Assembly (NCBI GenBank): GCA_022661535.1
Contig: JAKULF010000005.1
Span: 4,092,001 to 4,156,000 of the forward strand
DNA length: 64,000 nt
Direction: 5' to 3'
Origin: Eutypa lata
Taxonomy: Eukaryota > Ascomycota > Sordariomycetes > Xylariales > Diatrypaceae
Shown here: one piece after another, positions 12,219 to 24,965 of the stretch
How positions within the stretch are numbered: the stretch's first letter is position 1
Layout of the letters: each line of letters starts with the position of its first letter
Program-made: the position numbers and the translations under genes
Notes under the pieces: generated by a model
Told to the model about the DNA's origin: nothing
Database searches by the model: none
The model's input: the letters and a program-made list of their open reading frames with translations, nothing else

Positions 12219-12814
12219 AAAAACAGTAGGGTTAACTCGCTCGCTGTCCCTGACTAGGAAATACTTCTTTTTGCTGAATAAAAATCAAAACGAAAGATGC
12301 GGGCGCTCTGGCCGTCGCTGGTGACTAGGGTTCATCTGAGCTTACCATAATTATAGCGATTTCCCGTCAACAAAGAGTTCGATGTATATGAGTCATGTTA
12401 TATATTCACACAATGTAAAATAAAATTTCTCGTCTATTTTGACAATAAATGGGATACACTCTGAAAGGTTTATCAAGTGCCTCGTCTCTTGCTCGAGAGA
12501 GTCCCTAGCTGGCAAATCGTCGTAATACGTTTAAGTCACTTGAATCATGGGGCTATACGTAAAGCCGTACAAAAATAATCCATGTAAATAACCATACACG
12601 CAGCTACAGATGAGCGAAGAAATCCAGAAACCAACACCCAAACTCCCTGTTGGTTCGTAAGATTCTTTCCACCTGAGAGGATATTATACTGCGTACACTC
12701 TTTACCAACATAATAGACATCAATGATACGCCGTGAAAAGAAAAAAAACCATATACCTCCGACCGATGGCCCCCCTTAATCACGCAGATCCATGAACAGC
12801 CTACGTACATTCCA
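12219..12814. other. Convergent 3' intergenic
   Basis: Tail-to-tail spacer of 596 bp between the membrane-protein gene (plus) and the second P450 (minus). It is AT-rich with A-tracts suited to 3' ends (for example AATAAAATTTC near 12417-12428). No gene or repeat family was seen. Confidence 0.5.
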
Positions 12815-14606
12815 CTAGTGGGAAACTGGGGTTAAATGAAGGTTAAGTGCCGGTTTATCCCACAAAATATAGCACCTCTGATCGTCCAACCAGTTCGCGC
12901 TATCGCCTGCAAGGCACATGTCGAAGCTGTAGACAATGCGCGCTAGAATAAGCCGCATCTCGGCGTATGCTAGATTGCGACCAATGCAGTTCCGTGGGCC
13001 GACGGAGAAAGGCTGCATCGCGTCGAGATGATCGCCGGCGAACTTGGGATCCTCCCCTGTCCAGCGTTCGGGCCCGAAGCTAAAAGGATCCGTCCAGTAC
13101 GCGGGATTATGGTTAATCGCCCAATGCCATACTGCCATGCTTGTCTAAATAGACCAGTCAGCTTCTTCGATTTCTTGAATCTAAACGGAACTATCCGAAG
13201 GCTATCTAATCCGCTAGTTAGGGGTAGTTAGGGGGGAGACCCACTCCTTCAGGGACATGGTTCCCTGCAACAAACGTGCCTCCGATCTGGGCTCTCCTCG
13301 GCAGCCCAACTGCAACCGGTGGATACCGCCGGAGAGATTCGTTGAGACAAGCGAGCATATATGGCAACTTCTGAACGGACAGGAGATTGATCTCTTTTGC
13401 ACTCTTGAAGGTTGACCGCACCTCATCAGTGAGCCTTTTTAGGGCGGCAGGATGCGTCGCAAGGAGAAATGTCGCTCCCGACAGTAGCGTAGCTGTGGTC
13501 TCCGAACCTGCAACAAAGCTCTCGTTAGACTAGCTAACCTACAATTGCCGCAGCTCCAACATAGTAGTATGGCAGACAGGAACAGAATGTCTACTCATTT
13601 CTCCTATAAAGGGGGGTTACGCATTCATACCTGCAATTATTATCGAATTGGCATTCGAGGCAAGTTCTGACACCGATAAACCCTGTCGTTAACCACGAAA
13701 TTAGAACTACCGATCCTCATCTGCTGTCATGGAAGTGCTTTGGTCTGCCTTGGTAAAGGACACACGAACCTGCTTGATCAAGCCGTCGAGAAAATCGAGA
13801 CGCTCTCCTTGCTTACCGAGCTGGATCCTCTGCTCGACTTTATTACGCGACAATGTTTGGTGGCCTTGGAAGCTGGCCATGGCCAAAGAAATTATCCATC
13901 TCGCCACACCCTCTAGTCCTATGTACGCAATAGCCTGCAGCCAAGCGCCTTGTTTTATCGAGTCCGTGATCACGCGTATCCAAGGCGAATATGTGGTCTT
14001 CTCCAGGCACTGGAAGTCGGAGCCGAACCCCAAGTTCCCAATGATATCAAATGTAGTCCAGTTGTACCACTCCCGCATGTTCAAAGCAGTCTTGCCATTA
14101 TCACAGTTCTCACGAAGCCGCCGCACTAACAGGTCCACATAGCCTCCAATTATATCTTCTTGGCCACGCAAGCTACGCTCGCTGAACCCGGAGGCTAGCT
14201 GCCGACGCAGCAGGCCGTGCTCGGCCCGGCCAGCCGAGAGGATGGAATGCGGGATGTGATTCGAGAGTCGGTAGAAACGGAGGTCCTTGGGATTCTCCTC
14301 CTCGCCAACCCCGCGATGACCGTATATGTTCTTCCACGCCTCGTCGGACACGAATGCCAGTTCGGAGGGACCAATGCGCAAGACCGGGCCGTATCGACGT
14401 TGAAACCGCGCAACGTCGAAGACTAGAGTGCCCCGACACTGGGCCCACGCTCGTGGGAATGGGCTAATGCGCCAGAATAGCGGGCCCGGATAGTCACGCA
14501 GGGGATGCAGGAAGTAGTTGTAGACCAGACAAAAAATTAGGTATATCAACGGCGCGAAGGCCACGACGGTAGCAATGTGGCTCACGAGCGCTGAGAGAAA
14601 CCCCAT
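12815..14606 (-). CDS. Cytochrome P450, Tri11/benzoate-hydroxylase-like group
   Basis: Second heme monooxygenase of the putative cluster. Exons (minus): 14606-13770, 13682-13631, 13507-13245, 13144-12815 (493 aa). The start was placed at the Met directly before the membrane anchor (about 7-32, ending NYFLHPLRDYPGP); an open frame continues upstream but lacks the needed ATG context. Visible: the WxxxR-type C-helix area, the I-helix AGSETTATL (split by an intron after AG), ExxR as ESLRRYPP, FGPERW, and the heme loop FSVGPRNCIGRNLA with Cys about 437. FxHPLRxYPGP and HSILSAGRAEH are typical of the CYP58/isotrichodermin-hydroxylase-like assembly; the family name is by resemblance. It is encoded opposite to the FAD oxidase and convergent with the membrane protein. 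An oxidative tailoring role is inferred. Confidence 0.92.
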
Positions 14607-17138
14607 GTTTCGGAAAGTACGGTAAGGACAGTGGACAAACGAACAAGAAAGCTTCACAAGCATCCCTTCAAAGGGCTCTAGCTTGTCCAACGGACTACGC
14701 ACCCTATTGTTGTTGTTATTATCCCCTGGACGATAAGTCGATAGTCCTACAGAGTGGCTGAGGCTTAAGTAAGGACAGGGGTCAGCAAGATATATGTAGC
14801 CTACATGTCCGCAGGAACTATCTGGCAGTGTTGTATTTGATAATGATTTGGTATATACAGTAACTCGGCGTGAAAACCGACCAACTATCAGGTTTCTTCG
14901 GGCCAGCCCCGAGTAAAGCTGGGAGACGCTAAGGCTGCCCAGGAATCCGTCTTCATCGATATCGTGGGTGGGTATCCAGATATCTGGATATTCTGGGTCA
15001 ATAGTCCACCCGTTATAGAAATACAACGGCGCCGCCACTTGCCTATTCAGGAGTTATATATCTCTTTGAGTATAATGTCGAAGTTGTTTATGTCTTAGTG
15101 CCCCTAACCTGGCGGCTGCCTGGGGTTTCCGACCCAGCAAAGCCGTGTCTCCGCTACCAAGAGCCGAGAGCACAGTCCAACATTTACCATGATGCTGGGT
15201 TAGAGTTATGACTACACAGGCTGACAGGTCGACTAGCTATCATGTTGTGAAACAAAATTTGTATGACATCATGACGTATAGGATCCAATTGCAAAGCTTT
15301 GCATGCCTACTACGTAAGCGAGGGAGACATCCCTTTCGAAAGATCGAGATCGATTCATCTAAAGTGCCGAGCGCCCCTGAGATCATCTCCTAGCGGCAAT
15401 AGTATGTAGATACCAAAACTACCGGCCTGGGGGTGCCGATGAAGTTCCCGCGCGGAAGGACCATATGACATGTATTATGCTGACCCCTTGTACAGATATA
15501 GGGGACCACAGTGGTTCTGCACCACATGATCCTCATTGTATAGATAGCGCGGCATACTCGCTATGGAGACGGAAGATATAAGACGATGAAGCGGGAGAAC
15601 CGAGGCGCCTAGGCCTGCTGCGCAAAGGATTATACTAAATATGATCCTAGGATTCGATCGTAGTCTTGTCCCCAACACGTGTAGTCACGGTAGCACTGCC
15701 AGCATGTGAGAGTAAGCGGAGCTTCGGCTGATCGAAAGCCACCTATTGGAAATCCATTGGCGTAACTGTGCTTACGGTGGATCGAAGCTTGGTGCTGATG
15801 ATGATATTGATGCTGACGGGCCAGACAAGCGGACAAGCGGGCAAGCCTAGGTAATCACTCCGCGGCGTGATACTCCAATGCAGCTATGCAGATCCCGTGA
15901 AGAGGCTTGCTATGTATGAAAGAAGAAAAAATGTAACGTACTTCTTTAGTAAGCCGTATTAAGCAGGTGATGGAGTATCTTCTATAGTACTACCTGCAAC
16001 GTAAGTAGGTAGTTTTATATGTACATATCTAGGCAGACGGTAGGTACCTAGGCAGCTAGGGTGGCAAAATCATTACCGACGAGGTGGGGGATTGTGGAGA
16101 ATCCTACAGCAACCAGAAAAGATCAGGGGTTCATGTAAGTCTACCCTGGAGAGTATCGCAGGAACCTGGTAATTATTTTTGAGATATCAAGACCATCCTC
16201 CGAGTCTTTCCAGGTACCTTGATAGAAGTGACCCGAAACATCAAACAGAACCTTTCCCGATCAAGGCTTCAATCTGCCTTGGTTTGCCGAAAAAAGATTC
16301 CCTGCGTCTGAAATAGGTAGAACCCTAGTTAACTACCTATAAGATTATTACCTACAAGGGGTCCAGAGCTAAAGGATATCTATCGGCTGCATAAGACCGG
16401 GCCCAATACCGGCAGCTTTCGTCCCTACGCAGTGGGGAGCGTGCTAAGTTGCACAACGGTTGTATATTCTTCTTTTTTTATCGTGGTGCCCTTTGCGTTT
16501 GTGTCGAATTGCCTGGAAGCAAGGGGCCCAGATTGCGGCGATGGTCCGCAGATCTTACGCGCAAGGGTTGCTCCAAGTACCAGAAGGAAAAAGTTGGAAG
16601 TGGACCAGCATTACATTGTCCATCAGACGAATGTCACATTGCATGGAGCTGGGCGACCATCAGAAAAGCATGCAAGGTAGATAGATATATACGTATATTC
16701 CAACAAGTTGAAGCCACTACTACTACCACCCTCTTTGCTAGGTGGGGGCCGAATGGTCGAAGAATGGCTGACTCCGTGGATACCGAATGGCCCCTCCGCC
16801 CTGCAGGCACACTCTAAAGAAGTGATATCACCACAGAAATACTACCTCGTCTGGTTTATACCAGCGGTGAGCTTAACAATTTCGACTGAATGCTTCCCTA
16901 TTACGCTATTACCTCCCGCACGATTTGGTTAGTTAGTTAGTGCCGTGCAGTGTAGTGTAGTGTTCGTCGAGCTGAGATCGCTGCAAGATAATTCCGGGTC
17001 TGTTCTTCTATCGCCCTTTCTTTCCCCATCCACCGTTGGTTGCTTTGCAGGCAGTTCGCGTACATACATACATACATACATAGTTACATAGGCCGGAGGA
17101 GAGACGACCCGGTTGCATCGCACCATCGCATTGCCGGA
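14607..17138. promoter_or_regulatory. Long divergent spacer between P450 and AflR-like regulator
   Basis: About 2.5 kb between two outward-facing starts. It holds several dispersed CCTAGG/TACCTAGG palindromes (for example near 16044-16052) and a (TACA)n microsatellite at 17061-17083 about 60 bp before the regulator start. Overlapping frames at 16432-16817 have no support beyond being open. No other gene was recognised. Confidence 0.45.
17061..17083. repeat. (TACA)n microsatellite
   Basis: Five perfect TACA units followed by a partial one, in the probable 5' leader of the AflR-like regulator gene. Confidence 0.85.
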
Positions 17139-18688
17139 ATGTTCAGCACGCTGCGGCATGCCAATCTAGGCGATGCGCGGTTCATTCTCGAGCCCACCGG
17201 CGCCCCCTTCGACAAGAACCGTCAGAACAAAGCCGTGCGCCGGGCCTGCATCCGCTGTCGGTCGAAAAAGGTGAGACTTACACGTCAGAAACGCCGCGCC
17301 GTTTATTTATTTTTTTCGAAAAGAAGAGGAAAAGAAAAAGGAGAAATCCCGAAAAGAAATAAATAAAATTAGTATTGACTAGAGTTGAACAGGTGAAATG
17401 TACCGGTGAAAAGGAGGGCTGCCGCGGGTGTCTGAAGAACAACAGGGAATGCTCTTACATATATTCCCAGAGATCCGGGCCCTCGCTGGAGCAGAGCCCG
17501 GGGGCCGTGATGCTGCCATCGCCGCCGGCTACCGACCGCTGCTCCGTGCCCGAGTCCATGCAGCATGAGGAGAAGGAGCCGCCGGATATGCTTAGCGGCG
17601 GCAGTGTCATAGGTCTCCCCGATGAGTCCCCGACGTACCACTTCTCGCCGGGCCTTGGTCGTGATTGCGACGAGGACGCCCGTTACGTCAACAGAATCTA
17701 CAGTGACATTAACTCCTCGTTTCCTTTCCATGACGTCTTCTTCGACCACTCCCTGGACACATCGTCAGTGGCGCCTACTACTACTGATGCTTCTGCTGTT
17801 GCTGTTCCTACAACAACCAGCGATCTGACATCTCCGAGGGCGCGTACTGATAGTAGTGGCGGCGAGCTGCCAACTAACAATAACAACAACGTGGCAATAA
17901 GGCGAGACTGCTCCTGCCTGAAGCAGATCATGAGCACCAACGAGATGGTCGAGATATGTCTCGTGTGGGCCCCCCGCGACGAGACTAGAACTATACCCTT
18001 GGGCGCGGACGAGATGCTGCGGTACCAGAAGGAAGCGTTGGTAAACTGTGAATCAGCCCTCCGGTGCGGGGTCTGTAGCCTAGGGTCAGAGCAGGCCATG
18101 TTGGTGATCTCCATCTGCAATAAGTTGCTAGCGAGCATAGTCGATATGCGATATACGTTGCCGATGGCAACGGCTGCTTGCGAGCACCAGCACCAGCAGC
18201 CGCAGCAAGGATGTGATAGGGGGTTCGGAAGGGAATCTTCTGCTGCTGCAACGCTGAGGCAACAACAGCAGCAGCAGCAGTGGCGTCCGACAATATCGAT
18301 CTCGGCGACAAAATCTGTAGCAGTAATACCACAACATCATCATCATTCTCACCACCACCCTCATGACTATGTACTAGACGGCCAAGAATGGTCAACAGCT
18401 TCCGGCAGTGGCGGTGGTGGTGGTGGTGGTGGTGGTGGTGATATGGGCCTCGATGGTACCGGTAATAGCCAGCGGCGCGCATCGGTCCTGGGCATCGACC
18501 AGTGGCGGATCGATGACGAGGACAAGCTCCAGATCCTGCGGAGCCTATCGGACGACCGCGCCCGCAGGCTAAAGCATCTAGTGAGCATGGTGGGCGAGGT
18601 CGCGGTGTCGAATAGCTGGACGGCGCATAGGAGCATGGTTCGGGACTTGGAGGAGCGCTTCGCTAAGGAGATCCCGTTCATCGATTGA
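17139..18688 (+). CDS. Zn2Cys6 transcription factor, AflR-like, likely cluster regulator
   Basis: DNA-binding regulator of the type that controls secondary-metabolite clusters. Exons: 17139-17270 and 17393-18688 (475 aa). The zinc cluster spans the intron: CIRCRSKK then VKCTGEKEGCRGC and a final Cys before SY, giving the exact C-x2-C-x6-C-x6-C-x2-C-x6-C spacing at about residues 38-65. The middle is Ser/Thr/Asp-rich. A C-terminal region around CESALRCGVCSLGSEQAML and LGIDQWRIDDEDK resembles the AflR-type C-terminal domain, an assignment by pattern only. Homopolymer runs interrupt it: Gln (near 18260-18290), His (near 18330-18360) and nine or more Gly (GGT repeats at 18411-18439). The downstream half is GC-rich compared with flanking DNA. 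The position at the right end of the oxidative genes supports local control. Confidence 0.87.
18411..18439. repeat. (GGT)n coding microsatellite
   Basis: Tandem GGT codons encoding a polyglycine run in the regulator C-terminal half. Length variation between strains would change linker length without shifting frame. Confidence 0.85.
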
Positions 18689-18730
18689 TTGATTGATAGA
18701 CAGGCAGACAGACAGAAACACAGACAGACA
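18681..18730. repeat. (GATT)n / (CAGA)n microsatellite at stop codon
   Basis: A GATT run merges into GACAGACAGAC-type repeats exactly across the regulator stop codon (18686-18688). Slippage here could lengthen or shorten the C-terminus. Confidence 0.75.
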
Positions 18731-21646
18731 TGTACAGGACCCGTTGAAGTGAAGTTCGTGTTAGCTCCGGCTGATATCGGTGTATTTCTGTCTCCTGTAA
18801 TAGATGGTGATGCAATAAGACAAGAAAGTACCGTGTTAACAGGTGACTGCAATTATTTTTATTCTGCTTTGTTGGAGGCTGCAATGAAGCTTACCGTATT
18901 ATATTGGTAGATGTGCCCTTTGGGGATGTGAAACCCGGTGATTTTCAGAAGGCAAAGACATAAATATGCCAACCTTTAGCAGAAGTTATAACGAGGACGC
19001 GGGAATGGACTTATTCTTCGGCAGTGTCGTCGAGTCGAACTTGGTTGTCGTAGGCCCGAGAAACTCTGACTTATCTGCAGTTTAGAATAACACCATTACT
19101 TCTATTATGAAGGCTTTCTTGGTGTTTCCCTCGAAAACATAACCATGTCTTAAGTGAGATGACCCTAAATTAGTACAAGTTGAGGTAAGTTCGCGATGGT
19201 ATTGTAATTGTCTTGAAGGTAGTGATAGTGGAAGAGTTTGCCCTGACTGGGCGCTATTCCAGTATATCTCTGATGCTCTTCCAGAGCGTACGCGATACCC
19301 TTGACAAACATACGACGTCTTTAATGTGTATTATCTCCTAGGGTGTGGGAGGGTTCTCCCTGGTTGAAGAGGATAGCCTGAGGTATGAAGGGTTCGGAGC
19401 GAGAGCGAATGCTAGAGGGCTGAAGGGACAAGCTATCCAATATATAGAGGGGAGTTCCAAATAAGATATGTATAATAATGGTTCGGACTCGGTTATATAG
19501 GCACCTGATCTCCTTACTCCTAGGTGGGGCGACAGCCAATCGTATATAGGCTTCTCTGTCAAATCATACCCCTTCGAGTGGCTGCAAAGACCTGCAAGCT
19601 ACCTGACTGCTGTATGCGTCGTCATTAGATGCCTAGTAATGTTCTTACTCATAGCAAGCAATGCAAGGGCATGTCTTGTCCCACCTTTTTCCTTGGTGTC
19701 GTCCTTGTCAACTCTAATAAGCGTTGGAAATCGATGTTTCCGCAGATGTACTTTGTTGATTCCTTCTACGTTTATAAGGCTGCTACCATAGGAACTATTC
19801 TTCGGTTGAAATATATGGGCATTGCAAATATGTATATTTCAACATCATCTAGTGGGAGAAGCTCGCACTTGTGCGGCAGTTCTACCCCTTCCGTATTTGG
19901 GTATAAAATGCGAGACATACATTACTATTTCAGTCAGCGGCCGCTTGTGAGATGGATCCTTCCTAATGCATATCACTCTTATGCTGAAATCCTCGTATCC
20001 AGCTCCCACGTTTATACCATGCTCGTTGTGTGGGGATGGATGCATCCCGTCATGATTTGCATACCCGCTTACCATATGTATAGCTCGTAGGATTGAACCA
20101 ACTTCCTTGCAGAGGCCCTACGATTAATATACCTACTTAATTTATCACATATAATGAACTATTATCAGCACGCAGGGCAGGAGCCGCAGTGAAACATAAC
20201 TATCTGCAGGGCTAACATCACTTACTGAAACCTATACTTGGCAATACAAATAACTAAGCATATCAACTATATTATGCCATAAACTTCCCCCACTTGTAGA
20301 AACACCGTCATATACAATACTTGCATAGCATAAATGCAGCTATCCCATGAAGTAACAGGAAGGCATTCCTGTAGTTTGATTAATTATGTGATAATGTATA
20401 GGCTATTCTAGTTTAAATTACATACTGGCGTCTTTCTCAGTATCACTTTAAACACAATATGCTATCTAAAATTGGGAACCGGCCGTTACTTTGCTCCAGT
20501 AACTGAGATAAGCATATTTGAAAACTCCATCTCTCAAGAGATCACTCGTAAGGTTAGTCCTGTAAAACAAAGCAATTGCAACAAATGATTTCTAGAGTAT
20601 GGATGCCACTGCTTATTCTTCCATTGATATCTCCCTAAGAACCACTGAAACCAATAGCAGAGTTGGAACGACTTGCTACTAGCTACCATACCTTAGATTG
20701 TGATTTAGTACGTATGTATCCGATACTGATGACCATTACAATATCAAGCTGAAAGAAAGAAATAGAACTTGATTTGGAGGTTGAATACCCATAGGCGCAC
20801 CAGACTGTTTATAATAGAACACTATGCAAATCGTATATACTAGTAGCTACTTCCGTATGAGGAATTTAATCGAATGTAAGTATGTAGGTCTGCTACTTTG
20901 AATCACCAACCTTCCTCAAAGCCTTGGAGGCCTTGATATATAATGTACCGAGGTAGATAACGAGAGTGTTTAAAAGTCTCAAATGATGCCATGATATCTC
21001 TGCAGTACGATTCTGCAACCAAGGCAGGCAGCAAGGGTACTTTGTACCTGCTACAATCAGTAATTAAAAACGGCAAGTGATTAATTACGTAATAAAGCCT
21101 TGGAAGACTTTGGCAAGTCACATACGTAGAAGGTGTCGTGGTTTCCTGCGTTTTGGTTACTCGAGATCTACCAATCAAAAACCTCCTGTAATTAGAACGA
21201 CCAATAAGACGCAGTGCATTGCTGATGTTCAGTTCTGTGGACAATTGTGAATAATACGAATAATTTAGACGTTGAACTGACCCATATAACGTGGCTCTTT
21301 GCGACCCACTACCCCAGCACTCAGTTCCATAAATAATGCGCCACACTTCAATCCACACTTCTTGATATTCACTTCCAGAAACACCACAAAGTGGATGGCA
21401 CCACAACTGCACCGCCTCAGTTGCACCGCCTCAGAAGTCATCATGGTGGGGACTAGAGCTAGAGGTCCCCTCGAGGACCGTGCTCACCAGCCAGCCGCCG
21501 CTAATTCCAAAGTCAAGTTGGATGTCCAGAAGCAACAGAAGGAACAGAATCAACCAAAGCAAAAGAAGGATTTTGTAACCGCCCTCGCGAAGAAACCTGT
21601 CGCATTTCAATCCTATTCCCGCTCGTCCTGCTCGAAGACAGTCAAG
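18689..21646. other. Gene-poor AT-rich spacer, probable cluster border
   Basis: Almost 3 kb with no gene I can support. The longest ATG frame is 153 codons at 19629-20090 (plus); its residue use looks like random AT-rich sequence and it has no recognisable domain. A minus frame at 20903-21412 begins at GTG and overlaps the Taf14 promoter, so it is not counted. The region separates oxidative genes from conserved housekeeping genes. Confidence 0.5.
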
Positions 21647-22598
21647 ATGCAGATTGATGTTAGTTGCGAAGCCTATGATCCGATACTTTTCTTTCTAGCG
21701 AGAAACACGTTTACTGACGCGTAAATGGTATTGTAGCGCCAACTCAAGATCGTGACTGACCAGCACAATATGTACGTCACCACTTAATCGCATACCCATT
21801 ACGACCATGGAACTCTACTAATTAACTCTTCGCGATCAGTCCCAAGGAATCTCCCATGGTGGAGTTTCCTATGAAGGAATGGTCTGTTCAGCTCTACCTG
21901 ATTGATCAGGACGGCAAGGAGCAGCCAGCCACTTGCTTCACCAAGGTTACCTACAACCTCCATCCTTCCTTCGAGAACCCCAACCAGAGTAGGCACATCT
22001 TCACGCTAGGTTTTGTTGCGCGCGCGCTAACTTGGCTATTAGCCTTTCATAAAGCTCCCTTTACTTGCAAGAATGAGGGCTGGGGCGAGTTCGAGATGTC
22101 CATTGACATGTTTACCACCGAGAAGGGTGGTAAGATTACCGTCTACCATGACCTGAACTTCGCCGCTCCAAAGTACGACAACATCCAAACCATCACTTTC
22201 AAGAATCCCTCCCAGAACCTCATCAACGTCCTCCGCGAGACCGGCCCCGTTAGCAGCGACGACGATCCTCGCGCTGCGAAGGCGCGCAAGGCTGGTGACC
22301 TTAAGAAGCGGAAGACCGGGTGGGACTACGAGAAAATGGCGGATGGGCTCGGCAAGCTGAGCGAAGACGACCTCCTCCACGTCATTCAACTGATCCACGA
22401 CAACAAGTCGGAGGACACCTACACTAAGAATGACATTGACGCGGGCGAGTTCTCTGTTGACCTCTTCACCCTCCCCGATGGTCTCACTAAGATGGTCTGG
22501 GAGTTTTTGGTAAGCTCTTGTTGCCTCCCGCTACGGCTCTCGTACTGTTTCCAGCTAACTTTCATCTCTTCCTACAGGCTGAGCAAAAACTAGTCTAG
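21647..22598 (+). CDS. TAF14: YEATS-domain protein Taf14
   Basis: Reader of acetyl/crotonyl-lysine on histones and shared subunit of TFIID, TFIIF, INO80, SWI/SNF and NuA3-type complexes in yeast. Exons: 21647-21658, 21737-21771, 21840-21988, 22043-22509, 22578-22598 (227 aa). The start ATG sits in a 12-nt first exon (MQID) joined to RQLKIVTDQHN, matching the short N-terminus of the family. The YEATS domain (about 5-130) shows PMKEWSVQLYL, ATCFTKVTYNLHPSF and the WGEF loop with the F/W aromatic cage region. After a basic linker, the C-terminal ET helices read YEKMADGLGKLSEDDLLHVIQLIHDNK and end near TKMVWEFLAEQ. An in-frame ATG at 21443 could add 68 low-complexity residues; I treat that as leader. 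The nuclear role is known for the family and not shown here. Confidence 0.93.
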
Positions 22599-24965
22599 GA
22601 TGCTCTATTTCATCGAGTAGTTGCTATCCTTTGGCGTCTAGAGGAGTCAGGATGCATAATGAATTCAGGCCTCTTTTCATGACAAGGTGTCGGTTTGCAT
22701 GGCATTGGCGTTTAGGACGGGCTACAAAAGTCCAAGGAGAGTTCAGTATGGCAGGGTGGCAGTTGGTGATATCCCACGGATGGTTACGTGTTAATGAAAA
22801 TCAATTGCCATTTGATACTCTGCGAATACGTACATAATAAGTCTCGTTTAATATACAAGACATTTTGCCAATTACTATTCGCTTGTGACCAACCTCTTGA
22901 TGACGAGGCTGGACGAAGTATAATCAATTCTTCCATCCCTTCATGCCATTTCGGAGATTAGAATGTGATGATCTTGTGACGTGCGGATTACCACATTTGG
23001 GTATCCATTGAAGAGGCTGACGGGTCACGAGACCGGCTCCGACGTGTCAGATATACTCCGAGGCCGATAGACGGTAGGTGAAGAGCTGAGTATGACATCA
23101 CAACAGTAGCTACAGGACGCTCACCGCTTGAATATTGCAAAGGAGCTGACAAGGTGAGGATCAGGTGCGGTACCAATCTTAATTCTTAGATCCCTATGAG
23201 CCTCAAAATGATCCCGGAGAACGCGGAGAACGCGGTGGCATGTGACCATAGTATCATGCTGCCTCAGCCACGACGGGGATATCTTAGGTATTTGTACCTA
23301 GGCGGACCGGATCCGCGACTGCTATAGCTGCACTCGATGATTGGTGCTGAGTCTATTTTACCTACATATGTACATCTTGGAATTGACCTCTATCTGTTTA
23401 ATGTGTACATCCTAAACGGTGCTTCATCATCTAATGGGTTGCTGTGGGTTTTCAATTCTTCTATGTACCTAAGATACTGCCGGAGGTTTCGTCACTTTTG
23501 GGTCATCTTGGCCAATATAATTTGTCTTGGGGGATTGTGCCCACATCTTTTGGGGCCGCCCAGCTGTCGGAAGCCACAAAAGCTCGCGGTCCAATTGAAG
23601 ACTTAGGAAAGTGGCCGCGAAAGGAAGCTCGTTGGTCCGGATGGCGGCAGCAGCGATGCTAGGTAGCCATTACCTTTGAGAACACGAACGGTGGGCCTTG
23701 TCATATGTAGTAGTAATAGAATATGCCAAATACCTATATACGTTCTCGTACATGTATGCATTGTGCTCGTTTTTACTTGCAGAAAGCAATCCTCCTTGCG
23801 TTAAGCAATCTGTTGGAAGTTGGCGAGCTGAAATCCGGAAGTAACTACATATTCGTACAATTCATTCGTACTTCAAGGCTGATACAAGTAGTTCATCCAT
23901 TGTTCTAGTGTTTTAAGCTCACAGTAGCACAATGGGTATTTCCCCGCTATCGAGTCTAAGACACATATGACCTGGACATGTAGACTTCTTTTCTAACTAC
24001 AGCATTGCCATTATGATAAATTGTATCCTTATCGCCTACATATATTCGCAGTGCTGCCTTCGTATGCAAGTAGGTAACTATAATATATGTAGGTTACATG
24101 CGTGTGCTGCAAATAGTTACATGTCCGTACTTCGTATATATATAAAATACATGGTATTAAATTCAATGTTATTAACTACCTGCATTATCCAGCTACATAA
24201 CCATTACCTAACTGATATGTTCTCCTGGGCAATTCGGTAGACATAAAAGTACATGGTTAGTACCACTGGTACCGGTACCAAGTGAGGCCTCGAGATGCAT
24301 GTGAAGCTTCTAGGGTTCGTTAGGCTTCCATTGTTCCGCAACATTATTCTTCGAAGCTGTGCTTTCCTTGATTTCTTGGCCTGGACGCCAACCCCGCGGT
24401 ACATGGTATATTGTACATACATACTATCGTTAGTCGCAACTTCTTATTCGTTATCAGTTCGATCTACCTCCTACCATCTGGAGCCCCCCAACATCCCCGT
24501 ATCTCACCTATTCAGCCATCGAAGAAGCCTATCCATCCATTTAGTCAAACCTAACCCACTCCCTCTTATCCTCCTACCACTTGCAGCCTGCCACCCACGA
24601 CCCATCCCACTTCGATAGATAGAAGAAGAAGAGGAAGAGATACCTACATAGAAGACAGAATCGCTGCGATAATCCATCCGAAAAAGAACAAGTCTATTAT
24701 TCCGTCTTCCGTCCCAACCCCGCAACTCCATCAGCCGTGCTCTTCTTGTCCCACTTTGTTCGTGATAATAATAATCATTCCTCGTGAACCTCGAAAATCC
24801 GTCTTAAACCGAGCATACATCGGTCGGAATCTCTTTGGCTAGTATGCAACTACGCCAAGTCATTAGTAGCTCCTGCGACTACCCCTAACGGGACGAAAGC
24901 GAACAACCCTCAGATTATCCAATTGCCGTATTCCCGTCGCGCCCATCACCAACAATCCGGTGAAC
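22599..24965. other. Intergenic with long 5' leader of next regulator
   Basis: About 2.4 kb without a supported gene. A GA-rich run (GAAGAAGAAGAGGAAGAG) lies at 24622-24640 and pyrimidine-rich tracts follow up to the next start, as in fungal 5' leaders. Small frames overlap on both strands and carry no recognisable domain. Confidence 0.5.

Noticed and set aside
14607..15038. N-terminal extension of the second P450
   Set aside because: The frame is open but its first codon is not ATG, and the membrane anchor starts directly after the Met at 14606.
16432..16932. Three overlapping plus frames of 74-122 codons
   Set aside because: All three frames are open by low stop density and none shows a domain or consistent coding bias.
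19629..20090. 153-codon ATG open frame in AT-rich spacer
   Set aside because: No domain, signal or repeat; residue use looks like translated AT-rich noise; no splice context.
20903..21412. 169-codon minus frame upstream of Taf14
   Set aside because: It starts at GTG, overlaps the Taf14 leader and has no recognisable feature.
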